From assembly GCA_030426665.1 (NCBI GenBank), contig JAUHYD010000001.1:372001-436000 (forward strand): a DNA stretch of 64,000 nucleotides, read 5' to 3'. Positions 34,789-41,897 of the stretch are shown one piece after another. The position numbers and the translations under genes were made by a program. Origin of the DNA: Bacteroidia bacterium. Lineage in GTDB: Bacteria > Bacteroidota > Bacteroidia > Chitinophagales > Chitinophagaceae. The notes beneath the pieces are model-generated. The model had not been told where the DNA came from. It ran no database searches and worked only from the letters and a program-made list of their open reading frames with translations. Position 1 is the stretch's first letter. The number at the start of each line of letters is the position of its first letter.

Positions 34789-37341
34789 TCATGTAGCCTG
34801 TTTCTTTCTGAATATGATAAAGTCTTTACCGCTGCTCCGCCTTTCGTCATTCTTTTTGTCAAAAGGGGCAAATTTTCCGGAGTAATTGGCATAAGCTTTC
34901 AGGCTTTCTGTAAACTTCCGTTGCTTGCTGAAGTGTGAACGTTCTTTATGATCGGGGTATGCAGCCAAAAACTGTGCGTGAAGCTCCTTTTTATCGTAAT
35001 CTGCATCTGCTATTATAGTTCCTGTCTGTACTTTATCGTCCATCCAGTTTACAAAATCTTCGTTTGTCTGGTCTATTAGCTTACGCAGCTCCAAATTAAT
35101 AGACTTTGCGGGTATCAGACCTTTATCTAAATACAGCCCTATGCAGTAGCACATAAAGTTGTCGAAGCCCTGCCAGTCACTTTCGGTAAATTCCGTAAAG
35201 AACCACTTGCCAAATTCATCTGCAGGGCTGTACTTGTCGCTGTAGTGGCCGGACATCTCAAACTCTATCACCCTGTCCTTTGCACTTGCACCCTCTATCT
35301 TGATAGTCTTGTTAGTAGTAATAAGTAATTTTACATTGGTCTTAAACGGTGTCTGATTTTTCTTTTCTACTTTCAGACCCTCCACGATGTCGTTAAAAAA
35401 ATCTTCTATTTTGACGTTGCTTTTGGCATCATCTATGCCAACTATTTGTGTTTCTAGTGAAACGTCCTGGTACTTAAACTTTTCATCTGTTTTAAAGTCC
35501 TTACCATTTATGGTTTCAGTCGGTTTTATCCGCTTTAATGCTTGCAGCAGTAACCCTTTACCTGTTCTTCCGCTTGGGCTCTCGCTTATCTCGCTGTCTG
35601 TGAGTATTAGTGCTTTGCGCTTGGTATCGAAATAGCTGTGCATCATGTAGCCCAACATACTACACAGCGCGTTGTAGCGGTCATGCTTTTTGTCACATAC
35701 ATTGATTATGAACTGCTGAAAAATGCTGGGGGCTTTGTCCGTAATATCTGCCTTTACAAAATCTCTAAGCAACATTTGCTCCCGCCAAATATATGTCTTT
35801 AGCTCGCTGAGTGGGTGTAGCTGCCAGGTGCCTGGCGTACAACTCACAAAGCCGTTTTTATAGAAGATGTACACTTCATCTTTTGTATCCTTACAGAAGG
35901 TGTAGTCTTTGTCATTTTTAAGCAAGCTTAGATTGCCATAACTGAAGTATGTTTCCCTACCCCTAGTGAACTTCTCTTTCAGCAATTGACGTGGTATTTT
36001 ATCGTGTATTTCATCCGGCAACAACTCCAAAAGCCTAAAGAATGTGTCTTGTACCTGTACTGGTGCTACCTTTTCCAGTACGTTGTTAGCAATCTTCACT
36101 ATTATGTAATTAGAGCGGTCTATATCAAAACGACGGAATCCGTAGGAGTACAGCAAGTCATTGAAATTGGAATGTAGTATTACTATATCCTTAACATTAC
36201 CGTTATTGTCCCATTTAGATGGATTGCATAGTGTTTTTACTAGGTCCAGAGCGTTTTGTGTCTCCGGGGGATAAGTCGTTGTCGGCACACACTTTTGTTC
36301 TGTTTCATCATAAGCATAATAGCTACCTCTAAAGTTGAATTGCTTTGCAGTTGCTAACTCCGGACGGCTCTTTTTATAGAAAGTAAAAAAAGCGTCTACA
36401 TCATTCAGATGAAAGCAATCATACACGGCCTTTTTGCCGTTTGTAATGTCTACCCTTGTAAGATACTTGCCATCCAGTACGCTTTGCTTTACCTTTTTTG
36501 AGAACGAATTAAACTCTGTAGCGATTGCTTCTGTTTCTTCGGGAAAGGCACATAATAAATCATCTAAACCTTTCGGACTGGCAGCAAGTGTGCTACTGTT
36601 GATGAACGCAAAATATTTATCAATGTGCCGGTAATCAGACACGAGGTCATAAAAGGTCGTAACAGAACGGCAAAATGCAGCTGGTCTTGTATATAGGTTT
36701 ACTCCGGCTTCTATATCCTTCGATGTAAGATTAAAGCAGTCACCATCCAGTAACCACACTATCCGCTGGACATTACACGTTGCTATTAGCTCTTTTACGT
36801 CACTGTAAAGCTCGTTGGTTTCCCTATCCGTCATTAGTGTAATAGACGGCAACCCTACACAATCTATTCCGTGCATAGTCGCTTTAAACGCCTTAAAGTA
36901 ACCCTCTGTCAGATATAGTACTGGTATCTGTTCTTTTTGTTCAAACTTGACAACTATCTGAGGTGAGAAGAACGGAAGTGTGGGTTGTCCTGCCGGCATA
37001 CTATACTTCTGTGTGCTGCCATCTTCTTTTGGAATTTCAGGGAAAAGCCTGGTAAGCTTGTAAATATGGTTTTTGTGCCGGCTCCCTCTGCTTGCATACC
37101 GGACAATGTGCCGATCGAGGGTATATACCAAAATGTCGATACCCCTCTCGGTAGGGGTAAAGATGGGAAATGGCTTTAAAATCGTGTTTCCATAATCAGC
37201 ACTTTTTCTTCTGGTTTCCGTCTGCTTAATTTCGATACTATTCGTATCTTCTGCGATACCCAATAGTGCCATGCGCCTATTGTAGTATGCCGTAGCCGTA
37301 GTATCGGCCAGCGTTTGAACGTTGTTATGTGAGTCACTCAT
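34789..37341 (-). CDS. Primase-helicase-like replication protein
   Basis: 850 residues. Residues about 135-210 form a TOPRIM-like (DUF3854-type) segment with an acidic residue in YLTEGYFKA and DGD in WLLDGDCF, as in primases that bind metal. A linker of unknown structure follows. From about residue 575 comes a D5/SF3-like helicase core: Walker A SPSGRTGKG (about 588-596), Walker B IVGIDDA and sensor-1 LLITTNK. This should be the initiator or replicative helicase of the element, acting at the iteron array directly downstream. Its ATG overlaps the end of a 36-residue frame by 8 bp. The pairing of TOPRIM-like and SF3 parts parallels Pri-Rep proteins of phage satellites. Confidence 0.85.
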   Translation of the reverse strand: MSDSHNNVQTLADTTATAYYNRRMALLGIAEDTNSIEIKQTETRRKSADYGNTILKPFPIFTPTERGIDILVYTLDRHIVRYASRGSRHKNHIYKLTRLFPEIPKEDGSTQKYSMPAGQPTLPFFSPQIVVKFEQKEQIPVLYLTEGYFKAFKATMHGIDCVGLPSITLMTDRETNELYSDVKELIATCNVQRIVWLLDGDCFNLTSKDIEAGVNLYTRPAAFCRSVTTFYDLVSDYRHIDKYFAFINSSTLAASPKGLDDLLCAFPEETEAIATEFNSFSKKVKQSVLDGKYLTRVDITNGKKAVYDCFHLNDVDAFFTFYKKSRPELATAKQFNFRGSYYAYDETEQKCVPTTTYPPETQNALDLVKTLCNPSKWDNNGNVKDIVILHSNFNDLLYSYGFRRFDIDRSNYIIVKIANNVLEKVAPVQVQDTFFRLLELLPDEIHDKIPRQLLKEKFTRGRETYFSYGNLSLLKNDKDYTFCKDTKDEVYIFYKNGFVSCTPGTWQLHPLSELKTYIWREQMLLRDFVKADITDKAPSIFQQFIINVCDKKHDRYNALCSMLGYMMHSYFDTKRKALILTDSEISESPSGRTGKGLLLQALKRIKPTETINGKDFKTDEKFKYQDVSLETQIVGIDDAKSNVKIEDFFNDIVEGLKVEKKNQTPFKTNVKLLITTNKTIKIEGASAKDRVIEFEMSGHYSDKYSPADEFGKWFFTEFTESDWQGFDNFMCYCIGLYLDKGLIPAKSINLELRKLIDQTNEDFVNWMDDKVQTGTIIADADYDKKELHAQFLAAYPDHKERSHFSKQRKFTESLKAYANYSGKFAPFDKKNDERRSSGKDFIIFRKKQAT

Positions 37342-37444
37342 GTTTTGTCGCTTTGTGGGTGTTGAACAAATTGTACTTTATCTCTAAACAGCCCCACTGC
37401 ATCGCCAACTGCAGGTTTTTCTTGATAAAAGTATTATCAGACAT
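37334..37444 (-). CDS. Tiny protein (36 aa) coupled to the primase-helicase
   Basis: MSDNTFIKKNLQLAMQWG continues CLEIKYNLFNTHKATKHE and stops at TGA 37336-37334, inside the first codons of the primase-helicase, so ribosomes could pass from one to the other. It begins 36 bp after the stop of the 99-residue gene upstream. No family; support is position and clean frame. Confidence 0.42.
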   Translation of the reverse strand: MSDNTFIKKNLQLAMQWGCLEIKYNLFNTHKATKHE

Positions 37445-37480
37445 TACGCCTAACAATAGACACCCTGATAATGGCACTTG

Positions 37481-37780
37481 TTATCTTGGTTTACTGATAA
37501 ACCGATATACTCTGGTCGGTATTTTGCGTTCATACCTCCGTACCGTTGTTTCCTGAACTCTATATTTTGACATGCTTTTTTTGCACACAAGCAGTATTTC
37601 AGTCCATATTTTTCGGGCTGTCTTTTCGTTTATTAATTGGCGATCTTCAGACAATACTTCCATTAAGTCCTTTACAGAAATGAAATCTCCATCTACATTT
37701 TCAATAAAAAATACCATAGCTTTTACTCTTAGTGGACTATCGTATCTCACTGAATATTCTGTGTTATTATTCTCGGTCAT
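37481..37780 (-). CDS. Small unknown protein (99 aa), possible winged helix
   Basis: The chosen ATG (MTENNNTEYSVRYDS) gives 99 residues; an upstream TTG at 37801 would add seven. The middle (VKAMVFFIEN...ISVKDLMEVLSEDRQLINEKTARKIWTEIL) has the helix pattern of a small DNA-binding domain, followed by a basic tail (VRRYERKIPTRVYRFISKPR) that could be a wing or a nucleic-acid contact. It is the first gene of the run that ends in the primase-helicase, so a control or accessory replication role is plausible. Function unknown. Confidence 0.6.
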   Translation of the reverse strand: MTENNNTEYSVRYDSPLRVKAMVFFIENVDGDFISVKDLMEVLSEDRQLINEKTARKIWTEILLVCKKSMSKYRVQETTVRRYERKIPTRVYRFISKPR

Positions 37781-37800
37781 TTTTACTTGTATTTTATACA

Positions 37801-37824
37801 AAAAGCCCTATTCACAGGGTTTTT
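37801..37824 (-). terminator. Candidate terminator between element genes
   Basis: On the minus strand AAAAACCCT, loop GTGAAT, AGGGCTTTT: a stem with one mismatch and a U-run on the 3' arm. It would end transcripts from the 37976-38527 gene before the replication genes begin. Confidence 0.45.
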
Positions 37825-37885
37825 CATGCTTTTTTTTCGATTTTTTACCGTTTTTTCGACCTCTTTTCAATAGTTTTTCAAACAT
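37808..37885 (-). CDS. Very small basic ORF (25 aa), doubtful
   Basis: MFEKLLKRGRKNGKKSKKKH then EKPCE, stop TAG. AAGAGG stands about 8 bases upstream of the ATG, an unusually good ribosome-binding site for this phylum. The composition is highly basic, but the region is also a poly-A-rich repeat, so it may be coincidence. Confidence 0.25.
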   Translation of the reverse strand: MFEKLLKRGRKNGKKSKKKHEKPCE

Positions 37886-37905
37886 TTTTTCGACCTCTTT
37901 TCAAT
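37851..37905 (-). repeat. Two 21-bp direct repeats
   Basis: TTTTTTCGACC followed by TCTTTTCAAT occurs at 37851-37871 and again at 37885-37905, 34 bp apart, with a weaker third copy (TTTTTTCGATT) to the left. The stretch lies between two element genes and could bind a regulator or the replication protein. Confidence 0.65.
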
Positions 37906-37975
37906 GCTTTCACATTTCTTTACTGATCGAAAAAATGATAAGGCTTATAGTTCTTGCAGATATATTCTTGACTAC

Positions 37976-38527
37976 TCAGGCAGACTCTTTTATCAGGCTC
38001 TTACTTGTGTCGTTTATCATCATCTGAAACTTTGCGAGTACGGCAAGTGCCGGTACTGCATATTCACTACTTTCCCTTTCCGCATCATCCACATACAATG
38101 CTGCCGCTTCAGTAGCGTACTGATAAAGCAGGGCTGCATTGTCGAACATAAATACGGCAGAATGAATTGCATAGCCTAAGTCGGCATCGTTTATCTCTAC
38201 TATTCTTCTTTCTCTTTTAAGACCATTGAGACTATTGCACAGTATCAAATATATTAATGCTCCTTTTGCAGCAGTCCCAGAACTGATTGTTACTCCCGAC
38301 TGTATGATATCCAACGAAAGCCCGGCCAACTGTTGCTGTAGCTCACATATCGTTCGGTTGCCAAAGTGATTTTTGAAGTGGAAAGAAAGCTTATCTGTGG
38401 GTACATACCCGAGATCATAATTTTTTGTTAGTAGGTTTTCATTAAAAACATTATTCATACCTTTGTATTGTTTGAAGGTTATTAATTGGTTTAGTTTGAC
38501 CGCCAAAGCCAAATATTTATTTTTCAA
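37976..38527 (-). CDS. Unknown 183-residue element protein
   Basis: A soluble, mostly helical protein rich in Ala and Leu (YATEAAALYVDD, AVPALAVLAKFQMM). No signal peptide, membrane helix or known motif. The start may be M1 at 38527 or M24 (MNNVFNENLL) at 38458; the frame does not decide. It lies in the same run as the excisionase-like gene upstream and before the replication genes, so it belongs to the regulatory/early block. Function unknown. Confidence 0.6.
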   Translation of the reverse strand: MKNKYLALAVKLNQLITFKQYKGMNNVFNENLLTKNYDLGYVPTDKLSFHFKNHFGNRTICELQQQLAGLSLDIIQSGVTISSGTAAKGALIYLILCNSLNGLKRERRIVEINDADLGYAIHSAVFMFDNAALLYQYATEAAALYVDDAERESSEYAVPALAVLAKFQMMINDTSKSLIKESA

Positions 38528-38565
38528 GCCGTCCCTGCAAGGACGTAACTATAATCAATCGAATT

Positions 38566-38591
38566 GGCTACCTATACGGTAGCCTTTCTTT
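38566..38591 (+). terminator. Plus-strand terminator without an obvious gene
   Basis: GGCTACC-TATAC-GGTAGCC followed by TTTCTTTTT: a clean 7-bp stem with U-run on the plus strand. All genes near it are on the minus strand. A second small hairpin GTCC-CTGCAA-GGAC lies at 38531-38544. Together they could be the 3' part of a small plus-strand RNA. Confidence 0.6.
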
Positions 38592-38861
38592 TTATCCGGA
38601 GTCATAGGCAACTATAACTGTACTACAGTGCGCAGATACCACCGTTTTGTTTTGTGGTGAGGGTTCTGTTCTGTCTGCATTCTCTCTTTGTTTAATGGCA
38701 AGCCCTCTAAGCAGTTTGAATGCCTCGCACCTTGTCAATCTATCTATATTACTAACCCTGCCGTTACTGACTCTTCTTATGATCTTCTTTTGGTCTTTGG
38801 TAGAAAGCATAGTAGACAGGTTACGAATTTTCTTCTTTTGCCTTGTTGTCACCGGTACCAT
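38592..38861 (-). CDS. Small basic protein (89 aa)
   Basis: A basic helical protein beginning MVPVTTRQKKKIRNLSTMLS. The pattern 'QKKKIRNLS...STKDQKKIIRRVS...LTRCEAFKLLRGL' loosely recalls phage regulators of the Mu gp16/DUF1018 sort, in which a short helix-turn-helix is followed by E.LI..L; this is a weak resemblance. Its ATG shares one base with the stop of the excisionase-like gene (TAATG), so the two are translationally coupled and probably act together in excision control. Confidence 0.6.
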   Translation of the reverse strand: MVPVTTRQKKKIRNLSTMLSTKDQKKIIRRVSNGRVSNIDRLTRCEAFKLLRGLAIKQRENADRTEPSPQNKTVVSAHCSTVIVAYDSG

Positions 38862-39133
38862 TACACATTATTTTCAGATGGTGATTCAATTAGGCTTTTT
38901 AGTTCCATCGAAGAATAATAGGTGCGCCCATTTTCTAACTTCTGCTTATTTACCTTACCTTCTTTTACTAGCTTCCATAACATTGTCCTATTACAACTTA
39001 GATACAAACATGCTTCTCGTGTAGATAGATACTCTTTATCCATATTGTTCTGCACACTTAGGCGGTCTACTTTCTTTTCGATTCTCAGTAGGGCTGAGAA
39101 TATCGTCTCTTGACTTTTCTTACCATTATTCAT
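38861..39133 (-). CDS. Excisionase-like helix-turn-helix protein
   Basis: 90 residues. Residues about 34-84 (YLSTREACLYLSCNRTMLWKLVKEGKVNKQKLENGRTYYSS, given only as location) match the MerR-like HTH_17 excisionase fold: 'LST.EA..YL..SR..L..L...G.V......G..Y'. Such proteins bend DNA at att arms or act as AlpA-type activators. The N-terminus has a short helical extension. It is transcribed away from the repressor, and its promoter lies in the shared 123-bp interval. In phage-inducible islands an AlpA-like protein at this place drives excision and replication genes; that role is inferred here. Confidence 0.8.
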   Translation of the reverse strand: MNNGKKSQETIFSALLRIEKKVDRLSVQNNMDKEYLSTREACLYLSCNRTMLWKLVKEGKVNKQKLENGRTYYSSMELKSLIESPSENNV

Positions 39134-39256
39134 TATTGATTATTTTGTTGTGTCCACAAAAGTAAACAAAAATATCACTAAAGTATACCCCAAAGAACAC
39201 TTTTTCGGAAAACTTGTCTCCTTTTAATGAAATAATGCCTATTACCTTTACAACTT
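39134..39256. promoter_or_regulatory. Divergent promoter/operator of the immunity region
   Basis: Two overlapping minus-strand -7 boxes are present: TATTTTTG (39174-39167) and TACTTTTG (39164-39157), the first with a TTTG 16 bp upstream. Three related direct repeats lie on them: AAAGTAAAC (39159), AAAGTATAC (39180) and AAAGAACAC (39192), likely repressor sites. For the plus-strand repressor only a near match (TACCTTTA) is seen close to the ATG. Confidence 0.55.
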
Positions 39257-39826
39257 ATGGCAACAATCTCTGAAAAAATCCAAAAATTAGTAGATGACAA
39301 TGGCACTACTTTTAGTTGGCTAGCAACAAAGGTGGGAATGTCAAAATCGGGTTTTTACAAAATGATAGAAACCGGTTCAATAAAGGTTGACACATTGCAA
39401 AAAATTGCTGACGTGTTCAATGTGCCAATTGATAGTTTCTTTTCTGACAAAGTAGAGGACTTAAAAAATAGATTGAATTTCACTTTGTCATGGGCAAAAG
39501 AAATCAACTATGGGTCTTCATTTTTTACGTTATTAGTTTTAGGAACTCAACTTCAGTTAAAAAAACTTGCATCGATTAATAAACCTATTAGTGTTGACGA
39601 ACTGCAAAAAGTAATTGACTACATTGATAAAGCATTGCTTGCTTACCAAAAACGAACAAACAAAGAGTTAACGGAACAAGACAAAGAACATAAGATAACG
39701 TTTGTTGATGAGCTAACGAGTGCAATCTTTTCAGAAAACAGTTCTCAAAAAGACATTGAAAATATTATTGATGAGAACTTAAAAACCTTCCTTCAGGAGT
39801 CTGCGACTGAAGAAAAGAAAAAATAG
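39257..39826 (+). CDS. XRE-family repressor of the element
   Basis: 189 residues. An N-terminal helix-turn-helix (about 4-63: FSWLATKVGMSKSGFYKMI..GSIKVDTLQKIADVFNVPI) is followed by a helical C-terminal half of unknown fold, with no RecA-type autocleavage site (no Ala-Gly/Ser/Lys peptidase). It is divergent from the excisionase-like gene, the classic repressor/early-gene arrangement. Without a protease domain, induction may come from an antirepressor, for example a helper-phage protein as in SaPI Stl control; this is inference. Confidence 0.85.
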   Translation: MATISEKIQKLVDDNGTTFSWLATKVGMSKSGFYKMIETGSIKVDTLQKIADVFNVPIDSFFSDKVEDLKNRLNFTLSWAKEINYGSSFFTLLVLGTQLQLKKLASINKPISVDELQKVIDYIDKALLAYQKRTNKELTEQDKEHKITFVDELTSAIFSENSSQKDIENIIDENLKTFLQESATEEKKK

Positions 39827-39832
39827 ACTAAA

Positions 39833-41050
39833 CTAAATCCAGTCAGTTATCCTCTTTAGGTGTTCTTTTACCTTGTCTGTACCTACATGTATGTATATCA
39901 TGGTTGTTTCTACCTTGCTATGCTGCAGCAACTCCTGAACTACTGGTAGCGGCACTCGCCATACCAGATAAGTAGCAAACGTATGCCGGCCTACATGGTT
40001 GGTTAGTGTCGTTTGTACACCTGCCATAACCTGTATATCTTTCAGTTGCCGATTTACATATTGGTTGTTGGCATTAGTAGTTTTCTGTGGTTTCATAGAC
40101 AGAAATAGAGGCTTATTATCATTGCGCCAATACTTCTTTATCAGTCGCTCTGGGCGGCTCTGCTTGCACTTGTCTCTGAACAGGTAAGCAAGCGGCAGGC
40201 TTACTGTCTTGTTCTCTTTCTCAGAAATCATACGTATTTCCAGCCCCTCATTTGTTTTGTGTATGTGCCCTTTGCTCAGCCGTGAGGCATCACTAAACCT
40301 CAAGCCGGTATAGCACTGCATCAGAAACAGGTCACGTATCACCTCCAGATGGTATTGTGCCGGAGAAAACTGCAGCGCCTCCAGTTGCTGCAGCTCTGCA
40401 TCTGTAAGGCTGTACCTGGTAGTTTTTTCGGCAACAATCTTTTTATCGGGGAATGGGTTTTTATTGTGTTCCAGTAGCCCATGCCTTACAGCCAATCGGG
40501 CATATTTTGAGAGAGTTTTAAAATAAAGCTTTCGGGTGCTCGGTATCAATCCCCTGTCTATAAGGTAGTAATCAAACTCATCTATCAGCTTATTAGAGAG
40601 CTGTACAAATGAGTCATTATGTTTCGCAAACTCCCCAAATGTTGTTATAGCCTTTTTATACTTTACTGCAGTAGCTTCAGACAGGTTCTTTTGCTTCTCT
40701 ATCAGAGCCAGTGCAAAAACTGTAAAGCTCTCTCCGGCAGCAGCGTTTTCAATAGCTTGCTTCAGGTCATACACAGAAAACTCCGGGTTTGTCCGGTTAC
40801 GCTTATGCTCAATATCCTTACACTGTTCTATAAACTGTATTATCCGGTTATTTAGGTTGTAGCTGTCGTTGTGCTTTACAATCTGTAACCTAGCACTGTC
40901 CCAATAGATAGGTTTCACATAAATACCTGTGCTGAAGTAAACCCGTGCTGCATCTTTAAGAGCTTCGATCTGTACCAGTCCGTTACCGTCTTTATTAAGA
41001 CGCTTTTTGCGATTATAAACAGGGGTATACTTTATTGCCTTTTTACTCAT
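39833..41050 (-). CDS. Tyrosine site-specific integrase
   Basis: 405 residues of the Bacteroidota CTn/phage integrase type. There is an arm-binding N-terminal domain (about 1-105), a SAM-like core-binding domain (about 108-200) and a catalytic domain with R251 (YTGLRFSD), H352 and R355 (HVGRHTF), H377 (LQHSKVETT) and nucleophile Y386 (MIYIHV), all intact. The gene lies 186 bp from the right att core in the 3' end of ssrA and is therefore the enzyme that made this insertion. It converges on the repressor gene with a 6-bp gap. Confidence 0.95.
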   Translation of the reverse strand: MSKKAIKYTPVYNRKKRLNKDGNGLVQIEALKDAARVYFSTGIYVKPIYWDSARLQIVKHNDSYNLNNRIIQFIEQCKDIEHKRNRTNPEFSVYDLKQAIENAAAGESFTVFALALIEKQKNLSEATAVKYKKAITTFGEFAKHNDSFVQLSNKLIDEFDYYLIDRGLIPSTRKLYFKTLSKYARLAVRHGLLEHNKNPFPDKKIVAEKTTRYSLTDAELQQLEALQFSPAQYHLEVIRDLFLMQCYTGLRFSDASRLSKGHIHKTNEGLEIRMISEKENKTVSLPLAYLFRDKCKQSRPERLIKKYWRNDNKPLFLSMKPQKTTNANNQYVNRQLKDIQVMAGVQTTLTNHVGRHTFATYLVWRVPLPVVQELLQHSKVETTMIYIHVGTDKVKEHLKRITDWI

Positions 41051-41126
41051 GCAGCTAAACTAACTGTACTGGCCGGCTACATCAATAGAGGGTTAAGTAT
41101 GTGGTTGCATTGAAAACAATTAAAAA

Positions 41127-41149
41127 ATGGGTATCAGATGGGTATCAGA
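41127..41149 (+). repeat. Tandem arm-type repeats, right arm
   Basis: ATGGGTATCAG twice in tandem (41127-41137, 41138-41148). The core GGGTATCAGA recurs in the left arm. It lies between the integrase start and the right att core, about 90 bp from the core. Confidence 0.65.
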
Positions 41150-41182
41150 ATTAAGTAAACAACAGTGAACATATAAAAACAT

Positions 41183-41207
41183 AAAACCCCTGAAAATCAG
41201 GGGTTTT
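41183..41207 (-). terminator. ssrA: Present ssrA terminator, supplied by the element
   Basis: AAAACCCCTGA-AAA-TCAGGGGTTTT, an 11-bp stem with T-rich flanks on both strands, 34 bp beyond the tmRNA 3' end on the element side of the att core. It replaces the ancestral terminator at 32266-32309. Confidence 0.8.
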
Positions 41208-41236
41208 ACATAAAAAGTAAACGTTAATAAACAACG

Positions 41237-41252
41237 TTTGTGGAGCCGGCGG
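41237..41252. other. Right attachment core (att repeat) within ssrA
   Basis: TTTGTGGAGCCGGCGG, the ssrA 3' end including the discriminator base and acceptor stem. Identical to 32319-32334. Confidence 0.88.
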
Positions 41253-41605
41253 GAGTCGAACCCGCGTCCAAACATTCGCCCAATAAGCTTTCTACATGTG
41301 TATTTCTGCATTGGATTTCAGGATTCGGCCGGGGCAGAACAAACCTACCGTTTCCCAATCTGCTTTAGTTTTCATCCGGTACACACAGCAGGCACCAGCC
41401 TATCCCGTTATTGTTCGATTCGGCGGCGGGGACGACAACAGGCGGCCTTCCCGGCGGCTATAAAGGTTGTCTAATCTCTGATTAGGCAGCCATGGCGTAA
41501 GAATATTCGCCTTATAGATTTTGAGCATTCAGATTTCCGTGCTAATTACACAACGCACGACATGCTTACATACCCTGCTAAATGCTGTCAAAACCGGTCG
41601 GCCCC
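41241..41605 (-). ncRNA. ssrA: Transfer-messenger RNA (tmRNA)
   Basis: The 5' end GGGGCCG (41605-41599) pairs with CGGCTCC (41248-41242) to form the acceptor stem with one G-U. The T arm (GGTTCGACTCC) is canonical. The tag frame is at 41511-41485 with stop TAA 41484-41482 and encodes GEYSYAMAA, close to tags of other Bacteroidota such as GEESYAMAA; the tRNA alanine precedes it. A short hairpin (CTAATC/GATTAG) lies right behind the tag stop. CCA is not encoded after the discriminator A. tmRNA with SmpB frees stalled ribosomes and tags the peptides for proteolysis. The 3' end is the insertion site of the element. Confidence 0.95.
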
Positions 41606-41897
41606 GGCTTCTCTTTCCCGGTAAGCGTCGGTAGTAATTCAGAACTGACACTGCAGTTATTCGTTAAACCTATACTTACCTCTAGCGAGCATGCAAAGGT
41701 ACGACTTTTCTGATGCTAATAGTTGTTAAAAACTTGTCGCTAAGTTCCTCAATTACCGTATCTGACTGATTAAAAGAGCAATTACATATACAATCAAAAT
41801 CAACTGTTAACAACTTGTGTATTTTTACATTGTCATAACACAGCACCGCAATAAGCGACGTGTATTTTCGTTAACTTTGGTATAAACCACTAAGCTT
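41606..41897. other. Divergent intergenic region of ssrA and the TPR gene
   Basis: No gene seen. It should hold the ssrA promoter (minus strand) and the promoter of the TPR gene. Confidence 0.5.
41872..41879 (+). promoter_or_regulatory. Candidate -7 box TAACTTTG
   Basis: Exact TAnnTTTG, 18 bp before the ATG of the TPR protein, giving a leader of about ten bases. Confidence 0.5.

Larger units (their letters stand above)
32319..41252. mobile_element. 8.9-kb element integrated in the 3' end of ssrA
   Basis: The boundaries are two direct copies of TTTGTGGAGCCGGCGG (32319-32334 and 41237-41252); the right copy is part of intact ssrA. The element encodes a tyrosine integrase next to ssrA, an excisionase-like protein, a divergent XRE repressor, a primase-helicase with an iteron array behind it, and several small unknown proteins. 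Arm-type repeats GGGTATCAGA occur at both ends. The order (int, repressor/xis, pri-rep, origin) is that of phage-inducible chromosomal islands. There is no relaxase, capsid, terminase or transfer gene that I recognise, so it may be a phage satellite or a replicating integrative element. Confidence 0.9.
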
